A stretch of 64,000 nt of DNA from Actinophytocola xanthii (GTDB taxonomy: Bacteria > Actinomycetota > Actinomycetes > Mycobacteriales > Pseudonocardiaceae): positions 62,001 to 126,000 of the forward strand of contig NZ_MSIE01000024.1 of NCBI RefSeq assembly GCF_001921205.1. Direction: 5' to 3'. The translations under genes were made by a program, and so were the position numbers. Positions 8,416-18,924 of the stretch are shown here, piece after piece (position 1 is the first letter of the stretch; every line of letters begins with the position of its first letter). Under the pieces are notes generated by a model. The model was not told the DNA's origin. It searched no databases and worked only from the letters and a program-made list of their open reading frames with translations.

Positions 8416-11223
8416 ATGACGGAAACCGTCGACACGTCGAAGAGTGAGCTGACAGGCCGAGGGCTCACCGTGCGGCGGGTGTTCACCACCGAGGGTGTGC
8501 ACCCCTACGACGAGGTGACCTGGGAACAGCGCGACGTCGTGATGACGAACTGGCGCGACGGTTCGGTGAACTTCGAGCAGCGGGGTGTGGAGTTCCCCAG
8601 CTTCTGGTCGGTCAACGCGACGAACATCGTCACCAGCAAGTACTTCCGGGGAGCCGTGGGCACCCCAGTGCGTGAGCACTCGCTCAAGCAGCTGATCGAC
8701 CGCGTTGTGAAGACCTATGTGGACGCCGGCACCCAGCACGGCTACTTCGCGACGCCGAAGGACGCCGAGGTCTTCTCCCACGAGCTCACCTGGATGCTCA
8801 TGCGCCAGGTCTTCAGCTTCAACTCGCCGGTCTGGTTCAACGTCGGCACCTCCTCGCCCCAGCAGGTGTCGGCCTGTTTCATCCTCGCCGTCGACGACAC
8901 GATGGACTCGATCCTGAACTGGTACCGCGAGGAAGGCCTGATCTTCAAGGGCGGCTCCGGCGCCGGGCTCAACCTCTCCCGCATCCGCTCGTCGAAGGAG
9001 CTGCTCTCCTCCGGCGGCACCGCCTCCGGTCCCGTCTCGTTCATGCGCGGTGCCGACGCCTCGGCCGGCACGATCAAGTCCGGGGGTGCCACCCGGCGTG
9101 CCGCGAAGATGGTCGTGCTCGACGTCGACCACCCGGACGTCGAGGAGTTCATCGAGACCAAGGCCAAGGAGGAGCGGAAGATCCGGGTCCTGCGCGACGC
9201 CGGCTTCGACATGGACCTCGGCGGCGCCGACATCACCTCCGTGCAGTATCAGAACGCCAACAACTCGATCCGGGTCTCCGACGAGTTCATGCACGCCGTC
9301 GAGGCCGGCAACGAGTTCGGGCTGCGGGCCCGCATCACCGGCGAGGTGATCGAGCGGATCGACGCCAAGTCCCTTTTCCGCAAGATGGCCCAGGCCGCGT
9401 GGGAGTGTGCCGACCCGGGCGTGCAGTACGACGACACGATCAACGACTGGCACACCTGCCCGGAGTCGGGTCGGATCACCGCCTCCAACCCGTGCAGCGA
9501 GTACCTCCACCTGGACAACTCCAGCTGCAACCTGGCGTCGCTGAACCTGATGAAGTTCCTGCGCGAGGACGGCACCTTCGACGCCGAGCTGTTCTCCCGC
9601 GCGGTCGAGCTCGTCATCACCGCGATGGACATCTCGATCTGCTTCGCCGACTTCCCGACCGAGCCGATCGGCGAGACCACCCGCAAGTTCCGCCAGCTGG
9701 GCATCGGCTACGCCAACCTGGGCGCCCTGCTGATGGCGACCGGCCACGCCTACGACTCCGAGGGTGGCCGGGCGCTCGCGGCCGGCATCAGCTCGCTGAT
9801 GACCGGCACCGCCTACCGGCGCTCCGCCGAGCTCGCCGGCGTCGTCGGCGCCTACAAGGGATACGCCCGCAACGCCGAGGCGCACCAGCGGGTCATGCGC
9901 AAGCACGCCGCGGCCAACGACCTCATCCGCACCTACCACCACAACGACGCGGCCGTGCACCGGCTGGCCACCCAGGAGTGGCAGCGTGGCATGCAGATCG
10001 GCATGGCCAACGGCTGGCGCAACGCCCAGGCCTCGGTGATCGCGCCCACCGGCACCATCGGCCTGATGATGGACTGCGACACCACCGGGATCGAGCCCGA
10101 CCTGGCGCTGGTGAAGTTCAAGAAGCTGGTCGGCGGCGGGTCGATGCAGATCGTCAACCAGACGGTGCCGCGTGCGCTCAAGGCGTTGGGGTACCAGGAC
10201 GAGCAGATCGAGGCGATCGTCGAGTACGTCGCCGAGCACGGCCACGTCGTGGACGCGCCCGGCCTGCGTCGCGAGCACTACGAGGTGTTCGACTGCGCGA
10301 TGGGCGAGCGCTCGATCGCCCCCATGGGGCACGTGCGGATGATGGCCGCGGTGCAGCCGTTCGTCTCCGGCGCGATCTCCAAGACCGTGAACATGCCGGA
10401 GTCGGCCACCATCGAGGACGTCGAGCAGATCTACTACGAGGGCTGGAAGCTGGGCCTCAAGGCGCTCGCGATCTATCGCGACAACTGCAAGGTCGGCCAG
10501 CCGCTGTCGGCCGGCAAGGGCACCAAGAAGGACGCCGAGCCCGAGAAGGTCATCGAGTACCGGCCGGTCCGCAAGCGCTTGCCGAAGAAGCGTCCGTCGC
10601 AGACCGTCTCGTTCACCGTCGGCGGCGCGGAGGGCTACCTGCACGCCGGCTCCTACCCCGATGACGGCCTCGGCGAGATCTTCGTCAAGCTCGGCAAGCA
10701 GGGCTCCACGTTGGCCGGTGTCATGGACGCGTTCTCGATGTCCATCTCGGTCGGTCTGCAGTACGGCATCCCGCTCGAGTTCTACGTCTCGAAGTTCCAG
10801 AACCTCCGCTTCGAGCCGGCCGGGATGACCGACGACCCGGACGTCCGGATCGCGACCAGCGTGCTGGACTACCTGTTCCGCCGCCTCGCGCTGGACTACC
10901 TGCCCTACGAGAAGCGAGCCCAGCTCGGCGTCTTCACCGCTGACGAGCGGGCGGCCCAGGTCAACGCCGACTACGCCAGTGCGCCCGACGTCGACCTGGA
11001 AGGGCTGCGGACCTCTGTGGACGCCACGCCCCGCCCCGCGGTCGAGGAGTCCGCGCAGAGCAAGCCGGAGCTCACCGAGGCACACAGCTCGACCGAGCTG
11101 CTGGAACTCCACCTCGGCAAGGCGGCCGACGCCCCGCTGTGCATGACCTGCGGGACGAAGATGCGCCCCGCCGGGTCGTGCTACGTCTGCGAGGGTTGCG
11201 GCTCCACCTCCGGCTGCAGCTGA
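8416..11223 (+). CDS. nrdJ: vitamin B12-dependent ribonucleoside-diphosphate reductase (class II)
   Basis: Reduces ribonucleotides to deoxyribonucleotides using adenosylcobalamin, independent of oxygen. From ATG 8416 the protein has 935 residues, typical for actinobacterial NrdJ. GGAGAGGGA (8401-8409) precedes the start. Diagnostic segments include NSPVWFNVG and QQVSACFIL early, NPCSEYLHLDNSSCNLASLNL with the active-site N/C/E region, and APTGTIGLMMDCDTTGIEPD. The C-terminus carries the TSCBP-type zinc/redox tail CMTCGTKMRPAGSCYVCEGC. The upstream ORF extension (to 8008) overlaps nrdR out of frame and is not part of the gene. A perfect terminator hairpin follows. Confidence 0.97.
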   Translation: MTETVDTSKSELTGRGLTVRRVFTTEGVHPYDEVTWEQRDVVMTNWRDGSVNFEQRGVEFPSFWSVNATNIVTSKYFRGAVGTPVREHSLKQLIDRVVKTYVDAGTQHGYFATPKDAEVFSHELTWMLMRQVFSFNSPVWFNVGTSSPQQVSACFILAVDDTMDSILNWYREEGLIFKGGSGAGLNLSRIRSSKELLSSGGTASGPVSFMRGADASAGTIKSGGATRRAAKMVVLDVDHPDVEEFIETKAKEERKIRVLRDAGFDMDLGGADITSVQYQNANNSIRVSDEFMHAVEAGNEFGLRARITGEVIERIDAKSLFRKMAQAAWECADPGVQYDDTINDWHTCPESGRITASNPCSEYLHLDNSSCNLASLNLMKFLREDGTFDAELFSRAVELVITAMDISICFADFPTEPIGETTRKFRQLGIGYANLGALLMATGHAYDSEGGRALAAGISSLMTGTAYRRSAELAGVVGAYKGYARNAEAHQRVMRKHAAANDLIRTYHHNDAAVHRLATQEWQRGMQIGMANGWRNAQASVIAPTGTIGLMMDCDTTGIEPDLALVKFKKLVGGGSMQIVNQTVPRALKALGYQDEQIEAIVEYVAEHGHVVDAPGLRREHYEVFDCAMGERSIAPMGHVRMMAAVQPFVSGAISKTVNMPESATIEDVEQIYYEGWKLGLKALAIYRDNCKVGQPLSAGKGTKKDAEPEKVIEYRPVRKRLPKKRPSQTVSFTVGGAEGYLHAGSYPDDGLGEIFVKLGKQGSTLAGVMDAFSMSISVGLQYGIPLEFYVSKFQNLRFEPAGMTDDPDVRIATSVLDYLFRRLALDYLPYEKRAQLGVFTADERAAQVNADYASAPDVDLEGLRTSVDATPRPAVEESAQSKPELTEAHSSTELLELHLGKAADAPLCMTCGTKMRPAGSCYVCEGCGSTSGCS

Positions 11224-11230
11224 CCCTTCC

Positions 11231-11268
11231 GGTGGTGGGGCCGCCCCCTGGTCGGCCCCACCACCGTT
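11231..11268 (+). terminator. rho-independent-like terminator of nrdJ
   Basis: A perfect 13-bp stem (GGTGGTGGGGCCG at 11231-11243, complement 11253-11265) with a 9-base loop, followed by GTTTC. It starts eight bases after the nrdJ stop. Confidence 0.8.
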
Positions 11269-11380
11269 TCGGTTCCCCCTGGTTGGCATCGTTTGGACCT
11301 TCGTCGTCGTCGGGTGTGGTGATGCTGTGTCACCACCATGACGAAGCGAGGGGGTGGGGATGTGACAGGGGGATGGCTGA

Positions 11381-11397
11381 CTAGAATCTTGTTCTAG
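11381..11397. promoter_or_regulatory. palindromic operator upstream of the SDR-TetR pair
   Basis: CTAGAATCTTGTTCTAG is an inverted repeat (CTAGAA-N5-TTCTAG) 28 bp before ATG 11425. It resembles TetR-family operators and is the likely target of the TetR protein encoded by the second gene. Confidence 0.55.
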
Positions 11398-11424
11398 AAG
11401 AAGGTTCTGGTTAGAGTCACGGCC

Positions 11425-12210
11425 ATGCGGACTGCTGTGGTGACCGGCGGCAACCGGGGAATCGGGTACGCGGTGGCGGAGTCCCTGCGTGACAAGGGCT
11501 TCCGCGTGGTCGCCCTCGTCCGGGACCCGACGGCGGCTGACCGGGTCCGCGACGCGCTCGGTGTGGACGTGGTGCCGGGCGACCTGTCCAGTGCGCGGAC
11601 GGTCGCCGCGGCGGCGGACGCGCTGCGGACGGAGTGCCCGACCATCGACGTGCTTGTGCACAACGCCGGGCTGTGGCCCACGTCGCCGCGGCACAACGAG
11701 GACGGGCTCGAGCTGGCGTTCGCGGTCAACCACCTCGCTCCGTTCCAGCTCAACCTCGCCCTCGAGGACCGGCTGCGGACGGTGGTCCAGGTCAGCGCGG
11801 GGCTGTACGTCAAGGGCAGGGTCGACCCCGACCGCACCCCCACCGGGAAGGACTTCCACCGCATCCGCACCTACTGCGACACCAAGCTCGCGAACCTGCT
11901 GCTGCTCCCGCTGTTCGCGCGGCGCTGGCAGGACGCCGGCATCAGCGTGAACGCGGTCCACCCGGGCGTGATCCGCACGCGGCTCGGCGACCCGGGCGGT
12001 CCGCTGGGGCTGGTGCTCAGGCTCGTGAAGCGGACCTGGCAGCCGCCGGAAGCGGGGGCGAGGCCGGTGGTGCGGCTGGCCGACCCCGACGGGCTCACCG
12101 GCCGGTACTTCGAGGTGGACGAGGAGAAGCCGGGGCCCGCCGACGAGGACCTGGCCCAACGGCTCTGGCGCCAGGCCGTCGAGCTGACCGGTGCCCGCGA
12201 TGCCGGTTAG
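11425..12210 (+). CDS. short-chain dehydrogenase/reductase (retinol-dehydrogenase-like SDR)
   Basis: A 261-residue classical SDR. The NAD(P)-binding motif TGGNRGIG lies at residues 7-14, VHNAGLWP is the NAG motif, VSAG holds the catalytic Ser region, and YCDTK gives the YxxxK pair. SVNAVHPGVIRT follows as expected. The sequence resembles the retinol dehydrogenase/WW-oxidoreductase branch, but the substrate is not predictable. It overlaps the start of a downstream TetR gene, so the pair form an operon, probably repressed by that regulator through the palindrome at 11381. Confidence 0.88.
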   Translation: MRTAVVTGGNRGIGYAVAESLRDKGFRVVALVRDPTAADRVRDALGVDVVPGDLSSARTVAAAADALRTECPTIDVLVHNAGLWPTSPRHNEDGLELAFAVNHLAPFQLNLALEDRLRTVVQVSAGLYVKGRVDPDRTPTGKDFHRIRTYCDTKLANLLLLPLFARRWQDAGISVNAVHPGVIRTRLGDPGGPLGLVLRLVKRTWQPPEAGARPVVRLADPDGLTGRYFEVDEEKPGPADEDLAQRLWRQAVELTGARDAG

Positions 12211-12793
12211 GCAGCGTCGCGGCCGGGAGACGGCCGACCGGCTACTCGACGCCGCCTTGGCGGTGCACGAGTCGTCCGGTCGGGACGGGTTCACCGTGCA
12301 GGCGGTGCTGGCCGCGAGCGGGGTGAGCCTGGGGAGCCTGTACCACCACTTCGGCAGCGTCGACGGGCTGGCCGGCGCGCTGTACGCCCGGTGCATGGGT
12401 GAGCTGCTGGACGAGATCGCGGCGGCCTGCGAGCGGGCTCGGACCGCGCGGGGCGGGGTGCGCGCGGTCGTCCTCGCCTACCTCGAGTTCGTCGTCGAAC
12501 ACCCGGACCGGGCTCGGTTCATCCACGCCTCGGCCTACGCCAGCTACCTCCCGGCCCACGCCGAGGCGATCGAGGCCGTGAAGGCGCCGAGGATGCGGCG
12601 GATCCGCGCCTGGCTGGCCCCGCACGTCGCCGCCGGGTCGATCGTCGACCTGCCGGACCCGCTGCTCGAGATGCTCCTGATCGGTCCGGTCGCCGAGCTC
12701 TCCCGCCGCTGGCTCGCCGGCGCCGTCGACCTCCACCCGAGCAGGGCCGCCCGCCTGCTCCCCGACCGCGTCTGGGCGTCGCTAAGCACCTGA
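12200..12793 (+). CDS. TetR/AcrR family transcriptional regulator
   Basis: A 197-residue regulator starting MPVRQRRGRE (ATG 12200; a GTG at 12191 is an alternative). The N-terminal HTH includes FTVQAVLAASGVSLGSLYHHFGS, and the C-terminal domain is helical and ligand-binding type. It overlaps the SDR gene by 11 bp and is thus co-transcribed with its likely target. Its 3' end overlaps the next, convergent TetR gene by 12 bp. Confidence 0.88.
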   Translation: MPVRQRRGRETADRLLDAALAVHESSGRDGFTVQAVLAASGVSLGSLYHHFGSVDGLAGALYARCMGELLDEIAAACERARTARGGVRAVVLAYLEFVVEHPDRARFIHASAYASYLPAHAEAIEAVKAPRMRRIRAWLAPHVAAGSIVDLPDPLLEMLLIGPVAELSRRWLAGAVDLHPSRAARLLPDRVWASLST

Positions 12794-13411
12794 GGGCAGC
12801 TGGAACACCCCGGCCAGCGCCGCCGCCACCGCAGCCTCCGCGGCCTGCTCGGCCACGCCGGCGTCGAGCGGCTCGCGGGTGATGAACAGCCGGTGGAACA
12901 GCGGCGCCACCACCGCCCGCACCACCGCTGCCGCGTCCGTCCCCGCCGGAAGCTCACCGCGGTCGACCGCCCTGCTCACGATCACCTCCGAGCGGGCGTT
13001 GCGGTCGGCGTAGAACCCGCGCAGTGCCTCGGCGGCCCGCGGCGACTGGAACGAGGCGGCGACGACCGCGGCCGACGCCGCGCCCTGGGCCGGGTCGGCG
13101 AAGGAGCGGTGCACCTCGGCGGCCAGCGCCCGGCAGTCACCGGCGAAACCGCCGGTGTCCGGAGGCTGCCAGCCGTCCTCGCCGGCGAGGTCCAGCGCGT
13201 CGACGACCAGCCCGTCGACCCCACCCCACCTGCGGTACACCGTGGTCCGGTGCACGCCGGAGCGTTCGGCGACACCGTCGACGGTCAGGCCGCGGTAGCC
13301 GTGCGCGGCGAGCTCGGCCAGGGTCGCGTCCCGCACCGCGGCCCGCGTGCGTGCGGTCCGACCCCCCGGACGGGCCGAGCCGAAATCGGGTTGTGTCGCC
13401 GGCGAGGACAT
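12782..13411 (-). CDS. TetR/AcrR family transcriptional regulator upstream of the ABC-F gene
   Basis: A 209-residue regulator: Arg-rich N-terminus, HTH around GLTVDGVAERSGVHRTTVYRRWGG (read in pieces), and a TetR C-terminal domain of the type following a Tyr-Arg-Arg-Trp helix. Divergent from an ABC-F resistance ATPase; a 22-bp palindrome at 13422-13443 lies 11 bp upstream of its ATG. A TAGTAT -10-like hexamer six bases before the ATG suggests a leaderless message overlapping that operator. I infer autorepression, and possibly control of the ABC-F gene. Confidence 0.87.
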   Translation of the reverse strand: MSSPATQPDFGSARPGGRTARTRAAVRDATLAELAAHGYRGLTVDGVAERSGVHRTTVYRRWGGVDGLVVDALDLAGEDGWQPPDTGGFAGDCRALAAEVHRSFADPAQGAASAAVVAASFQSPRAAEALRGFYADRNARSEVIVSRAVDRGELPAGTDAAAVVRAVVAPLFHRLFITREPLDAGVAEQAAEAAVAAALAGVFQLPSGA

Positions 13412-13421
13412 GGCAGCATAC

Positions 13422-13443
13422 TAATGCAACTTGAGTCGCATTA
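13422..13443. promoter_or_regulatory. 22-bp palindromic operator between TetR and ABC-F genes
   Basis: TAATGCAACT and AGTCGCATTA are 10-base arms matching at 9 of 10 positions around a central TG. The position between divergent genes fits a TetR operator. Confidence 0.7.
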
Positions 13444-13457
13444 AGGAGTTGGCCGAC

Positions 13458-13469
13458 ATGGACTTCTGA
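13458..13469 (+). CDS. three-codon upstream ORF (Met-Asp-Phe) before the ABC-F gene
   Basis: AAGGAG at 13443-13448 is followed after nine bases by ATG GAC TTC TGA. This is an ideal ribosome binding site for a minimal reading frame ending 40 bases before the ABC-F start. Resistance ABC-F genes are often preceded by short leader ORFs where antibiotic-stalled ribosomes relieve attenuation, so I read this as a candidate leader peptide. The intervening sequence contains only a short CCGA/TCGG hairpin, so any terminator is weak. Confidence 0.5.
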   Translation: MDF

Positions 13470-13509
13470 GACATCCCCCGAAATCGGTCCGGGCTGTCTT
13501 GGAGGTGCT

Positions 13510-15112
<1,603 letters not shown>

Positions 15113-15120
<8 letters not shown>

Positions 15121-17119
15121 ACCGCTCCCAGAGGAACTCGAACACCAGGCCCCACTTGAACGCCAACTGCTCGTTGTCCGCGGCGCCGCCGTGGCCGCCC
15201 TCGATGTTCTCGTAGTAGCGCACGTCGTAGCCGAGCTCGCGCAGCCGGGCCACCATCTTCCTGGCGTGCCCGGGGTGCACCCGGTCGTCGCGGGTGGAGG
15301 TCAGGATGAACGTGGGCGGGTACTGCTGTCCGCTTCGGACGTTCTGGTAGGGCGAGTACTCCCGCAGGAACTCCCAGTCCGCCGGCTCGTCGGGGTCCCC
15401 GTACTCCGCCATCCAGGAGGCCCCGGCGAGCAGGCGGTGGTAGCGGCGCATGTCCAGCAGCGGCACCTGGCACACGATCGCGCCGAACAGCTCGGGGTAG
15501 CGGGTGAGCATGACGCCCATCAGCAGCCCGCCGTTGGACCCGCCATGGATCGCGAGGCGCTCCGGTCGGGTGATTCCGCGGGCGACCAGGTCGCGGGCGA
15601 CCGCGGCGAAGTCCTCGTAGACCCGCAGCCGTTGCTCGCGCAGCACCGAGCTGTGCCACGTCGGCCCGTACTCGCCGCCGCCGCGGATGTTGGCGACGAC
15701 GTAGGTCCCGCCCCGGGCGAGCCAGCCGCGCCCGATCACGCCGCTGTAGCTCGGGGTGAGCGAGACCTCGAACCCGCCGTAGCCGTAGAGCATGGTCGGT
15801 CCGTCCGCGTCCGGGCGTCGCACCACGAAGTACGGGATCCGCGTGCCGTCCTCGGAGGTCGCGAAGTGCTGGGCCACCTCCAGCCCCTCGGCGTCGAAGA
15901 ACGCCGGGGCCCGCTTGAGCACCTCGACCCCGCCGCCGATCTCGCCGCGGTAGAGCGTGGCCGGTTGGGTGTAGCCGCTCGCGTTGAGCAGGTACTCGTC
16001 GTCGAGGTCCGGGCTCGTGTCCAGCACGTCGGCCGCGCCGACCTCGGGTGCCCCCGCGAGTGGTGCGCGGGTCCAGCCCGAGGGCCCGGGGGTGAGCACC
16101 TCGAAGCGGCTCTTGACGTCGACCAGCGTCGCCACGACCAGGTGGTTGCGGGTCCAGGTGTGATAGGCGAGCGAGGTGTGCTCGTCGGGCGAGAACAGCA
16201 CGTCGAGCTCGCGCCGACCGGCCAGGAAGTCGTCGAACCGGGCCGCGAGCAGCGAGCCGGCGGGATGGGTCACCTTCCCGACCGTCCACTCCGACCGGAT
16301 GCTGACCAGCAGCCACTCCCGGTGCACGGAGGTCTCCGCGTCCTCGGGTACATCCACCCGGACCAGGCCGTCGGCGGTCCGCAGGTACTTCTCCCGGCGG
16401 TAGAAGTCCAGGCTGCGGTAGACGAAGTCGCGTTCGAACCCCTTGGTGGGGTCGTGGAAGGCGCCCGCGGAGACGTCGTCGGGCTTGCCCTCGAACACCG
16501 TCGTCGCCTCGGCGAGCGGGGTACCGCGCCGCCACTCCTTGGCAACCCGGGGGTAGCCGGAGGTGGTCAGCGAGCCCTCCCCGAAGTCCGTGCCGACGTA
16601 GACGCGGTCCTCGTCGATCCAGCCGACCTGGCTCTTGGCCTCCGGCAGCGAGAAGCCGTCCTCGACGAACGACAGCGCGACGAGGTCGAACTCCCGCACC
16701 ACCGCCGCGTCCGCGCCGCCGCGGGACAGCTCGACCAGCGCCCGGTGGTACCCGGGTCGCAGCACGGTGGCGCCCTGCCACACCCAGCTCTCGCCCTCCG
16801 CGGCGGCCAGCGCGTCGACGTCGAGCACGACCTCCCACTCGGGCTCGGCGCTCCGGTAGGACTCGAGCGTGGTGCGCCGCCACAGCCCGCGCGGGTGCTG
16901 CGCGTCCTGCCAGAAGTTGTACAGGTGCTCGCCGCGCCGCCGCACGTACGGGATGCGGTCCTCGGCGTCGAGCACCTCGCGGACCTCGTCGCGCAGGCCG
17001 GCGAAGCGGGGCGCGCCGGTCAGCTCGGCGACGGTCTCGGCGTTGCGCGCGCGGACCCAGTCCAGCGCGGTCTCCCCGGTGACCTCCTCGAGCCAGAGGT
17101 ACGGGTCGTCATCGGTCAT
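15113..17119 (-). CDS. prolyl oligopeptidase family serine peptidase (S9A)
   Basis: A 668-residue peptidase with an N-terminal seven-bladed propeller (beginning DDPYLWLEEVTGE) and a C-terminal alpha/beta-hydrolase domain. The catalytic Ser is in GGSNGGLLMG, Asp in STRDDRVHPGHA and His in EGGHGG. No signal peptide, so cytoplasmic. It cleaves short proline-containing peptides by family analogy. The gene starts 21 bp after the end of the upstream methyltransferase on the same strand, so it may be the last cistron of the yfhO operon. Confidence 0.93.
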
Positions 17120-17140
17120 GCCCCGAGTCTGCCTGCCACC

Positions 17141-17944
17141 TCACGTCCGGTCGAAGGCGAGGCGGATGAACGTGTACGAGAGCCTGGTCCGGTTCCAGTG
17201 CACCGGCCGCTCACTGTGCTCCAGCGCCAGCTCGCCCCGCAGCCGCAACCCGTGTCGGGCCGCGGCCGCCACCAGGTCGCGGATCTCGTCCGGGGAGAAG
17301 ATGTGCACCGGCTTGCCGTAGGCGGTGAGGCCGGAGGTGTCCGGTGGGTCCTGGTCGTAGTCGGTGGCGACGACCAGCACACCGCCCGGCCGGATGATCC
17401 GGGCGCTCTCGGCGAGGAACGGTTCGATCGGCACTCCGTGCTCGATCACGCTCATGCAGGTCACCGCGTCGAACCGGTGGTCGGGGAAGTCGGTCGCGGT
17501 GATGTCGCCGTAGCGGAAGAGCACGCCGTCGCGACGGACGTCCGCGCCGAACTCCAGGTTGTTGCCCACCAGGTCGCACAGCCCGTAGAGGCGCAGCCAC
17601 GGCAGGATCGCCGAGTAGCGGGCCGTCCCGGCGTCGAGCACCGCCGCCTCGCGACCCACCGTGCGCAGCACCGTGCCCACCGCACCCAGCGCGTCCCAGT
17701 TCTTCGGCACGTCCCGGTGCAGCGGAAGCCGCAACCGTTTGCACTCCTCCACCGCCGCACGCCACGCGTCGGCGTCCCGCAGCACGTCGGTGTCCGGCAT
17801 GTCGGCGGGCAGCGGGCGGATGAGCCCGGCCCTCGCCTCGAGCTTGCGCCTCATGGCTATCCGCGCCCACAGCACGCGCTCCGCGGCTCGTTTGGCCACG
17901 GCCATCGCGGTCCCGCCCGGGGGAGCGGCCTTTGTCATCGTCAT
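17141..17944 (-). CDS. SAM-dependent methyltransferase (class I) of a glycan operon
   Basis: A 267-residue methyltransferase starting MTMTKAAPPG. The SAM-binding core includes AAVLDAGTARYSAILPWL (motif I, slightly atypical: DAGTARYS rather than DxGxGxG) and FDAVTCMSVIEHGV with RIIRPGGVLVVATDYD. The start overlaps the end of the flippase-like gene by four bases (ATGA), and AAGGGA precedes it. The operon context suggests methylation of a sugar or lipid carrier-linked intermediate; the substrate is unknown. Confidence 0.85.
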   Translation of the reverse strand: MTMTKAAPPGGTAMAVAKRAAERVLWARIAMRRKLEARAGLIRPLPADMPDTDVLRDADAWRAAVEECKRLRLPLHRDVPKNWDALGAVGTVLRTVGREAAVLDAGTARYSAILPWLRLYGLCDLVGNNLEFGADVRRDGVLFRYGDITATDFPDHRFDAVTCMSVIEHGVPIEPFLAESARIIRPGGVLVVATDYDQDPPDTSGLTAYGKPVHIFSPDEIRDLVAAAARHGLRLRGELALEHSERPVHWNRTRLSYTFIRLAFDRT

Positions 17945-18924
17945 GTCCCTTCCGTGGTGGCGTGAACCCGGGTCGGCCGGTTCAGCTGCCAGGCGGCACC
18001 GGCCAGCACGAAGTCGAGCACGGTGAGCATGATGCGGGACACCAGGGCGATCGCGAGCGCCTCCGCCGGGGCGAGTACCGAGGCGAACACCAGCACGAGG
18101 ACGATCTCGCGGACGCCGGCGCCGGCCGGGGCGGGCAGGAACAGCACGCCGAGGCAGAACGCGAGCGCGAGCCCGCCCACGGCCACGGGCAGGGCCTGGC
18201 CGGCCGGCGCGCCGGAGGCGAGCATGAGCAGCCAGCAGTGCATGCCGAGGGCGAGCCAGCCGAGGAAGTACCAGCCGCCCGCGGTGAGCATGCCGCGGAA
18301 GCTCGGCCGCCGCTCCAGCGGTCCCCGGCCGAGGAAGCGCAGCACGCGGTCGAGCAGCGGACCCACCACGCGGGGGTGCAGGACGGCCATCCCGAGGGGC
18401 ACGACCAGCACGACCCACCAGTACCGCGCGAGCGCGTCGGCGCCGCCGAACGGCAGCGTCACGCACGCGGTGACCACGCCCGTGCCGACCGCGATCAGCA
18501 GGCCGAGGATGCTGCCGACGAAAGTGATCTTCCTGGACACCGAGTAGTCCCTGGCCAGCTCGGCCTGGGCGATGAACGACCAGACCGAGCCCGGCAGGTA
18601 CTTGCCCAGCTGTCCGAGCAGGAACACCCGGCTGGCCACGCGCCGGCTCAGCGGGGCGCCGAGGTCGGCGAGCATCGCGCGCCAGGCCAGCAGCCCGAGC
18701 AGGATGTTCACCGCGGCCGGCACCGCGGCCGCGGTCACCAGTCCCCAGGACATGCTGCCGAACGCCTCACCCAGCTCCCGCGAGCGGTCGCTGACGAAGG
18801 CAGCGCCGAACACCACCACCGCGGCGAGAAAACCGGCGCGGAGCCAGTCGGCGCGGCCGCGCCTTCCCGGGCGTCGCAGAGCCCCGGACGTCGTGGCATC
18901 CACGACGATGTCCTGGCTGGTCAT
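17941..18924 (-). CDS. lysylphosphatidylglycerol synthase-type/flippase-like membrane protein (UPF0104)
   Basis: A 327-residue polytopic membrane protein with eight or so hydrophobic segments. It has the family's LLGQLGKYLPGSVWSFIAQ stretch and LPAPAGAGVREIVLVLVFA (both typical of AglD/LPG-synthase TM proteins). It lacks the soluble aminoacyl-transferase domain of MprF. Family members move or assemble lipid-linked sugars. Start ATG 18924 overlaps the glycosyltransferase stop by four bases, giving tight coupling. Confidence 0.88.
   Translation of the reverse strand: MTSQDIVVDATTSGALRRPGRRGRADWLRAGFLAAVVVFGAAFVSDRSRELGEAFGSMSWGLVTAAAVPAAVNILLGLLAWRAMLADLGAPLSRRVASRVFLLGQLGKYLPGSVWSFIAQAELARDYSVSRKITFVGSILGLLIAVGTGVVTACVTLPFGGADALARYWWVVLVVPLGMAVLHPRVVGPLLDRVLRFLGRGPLERRPSFRGMLTAGGWYFLGWLALGMHCWLLMLASGAPAGQALPVAVGGLALAFCLGVLFLPAPAGAGVREIVLVLVFASVLAPAEALAIALVSRIMLTVLDFVLAGAAWQLNRPTRVHATTEGT

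Noticed and set aside
8179-12396. A 1405-codon open frame antisense to nrdJ and the SDR gene
   Set aside because: It mirrors the codon structure of nrdJ and is the usual consequence of very high third-position GC; it has no family resemblance.
15191-17965. A 924-codon plus-strand frame opposite the prolyl oligopeptidase and methyltransferase
   Set aside because: Low-complexity Val/Gln/Arg composition antisense to two well-supported genes, with no start signal.
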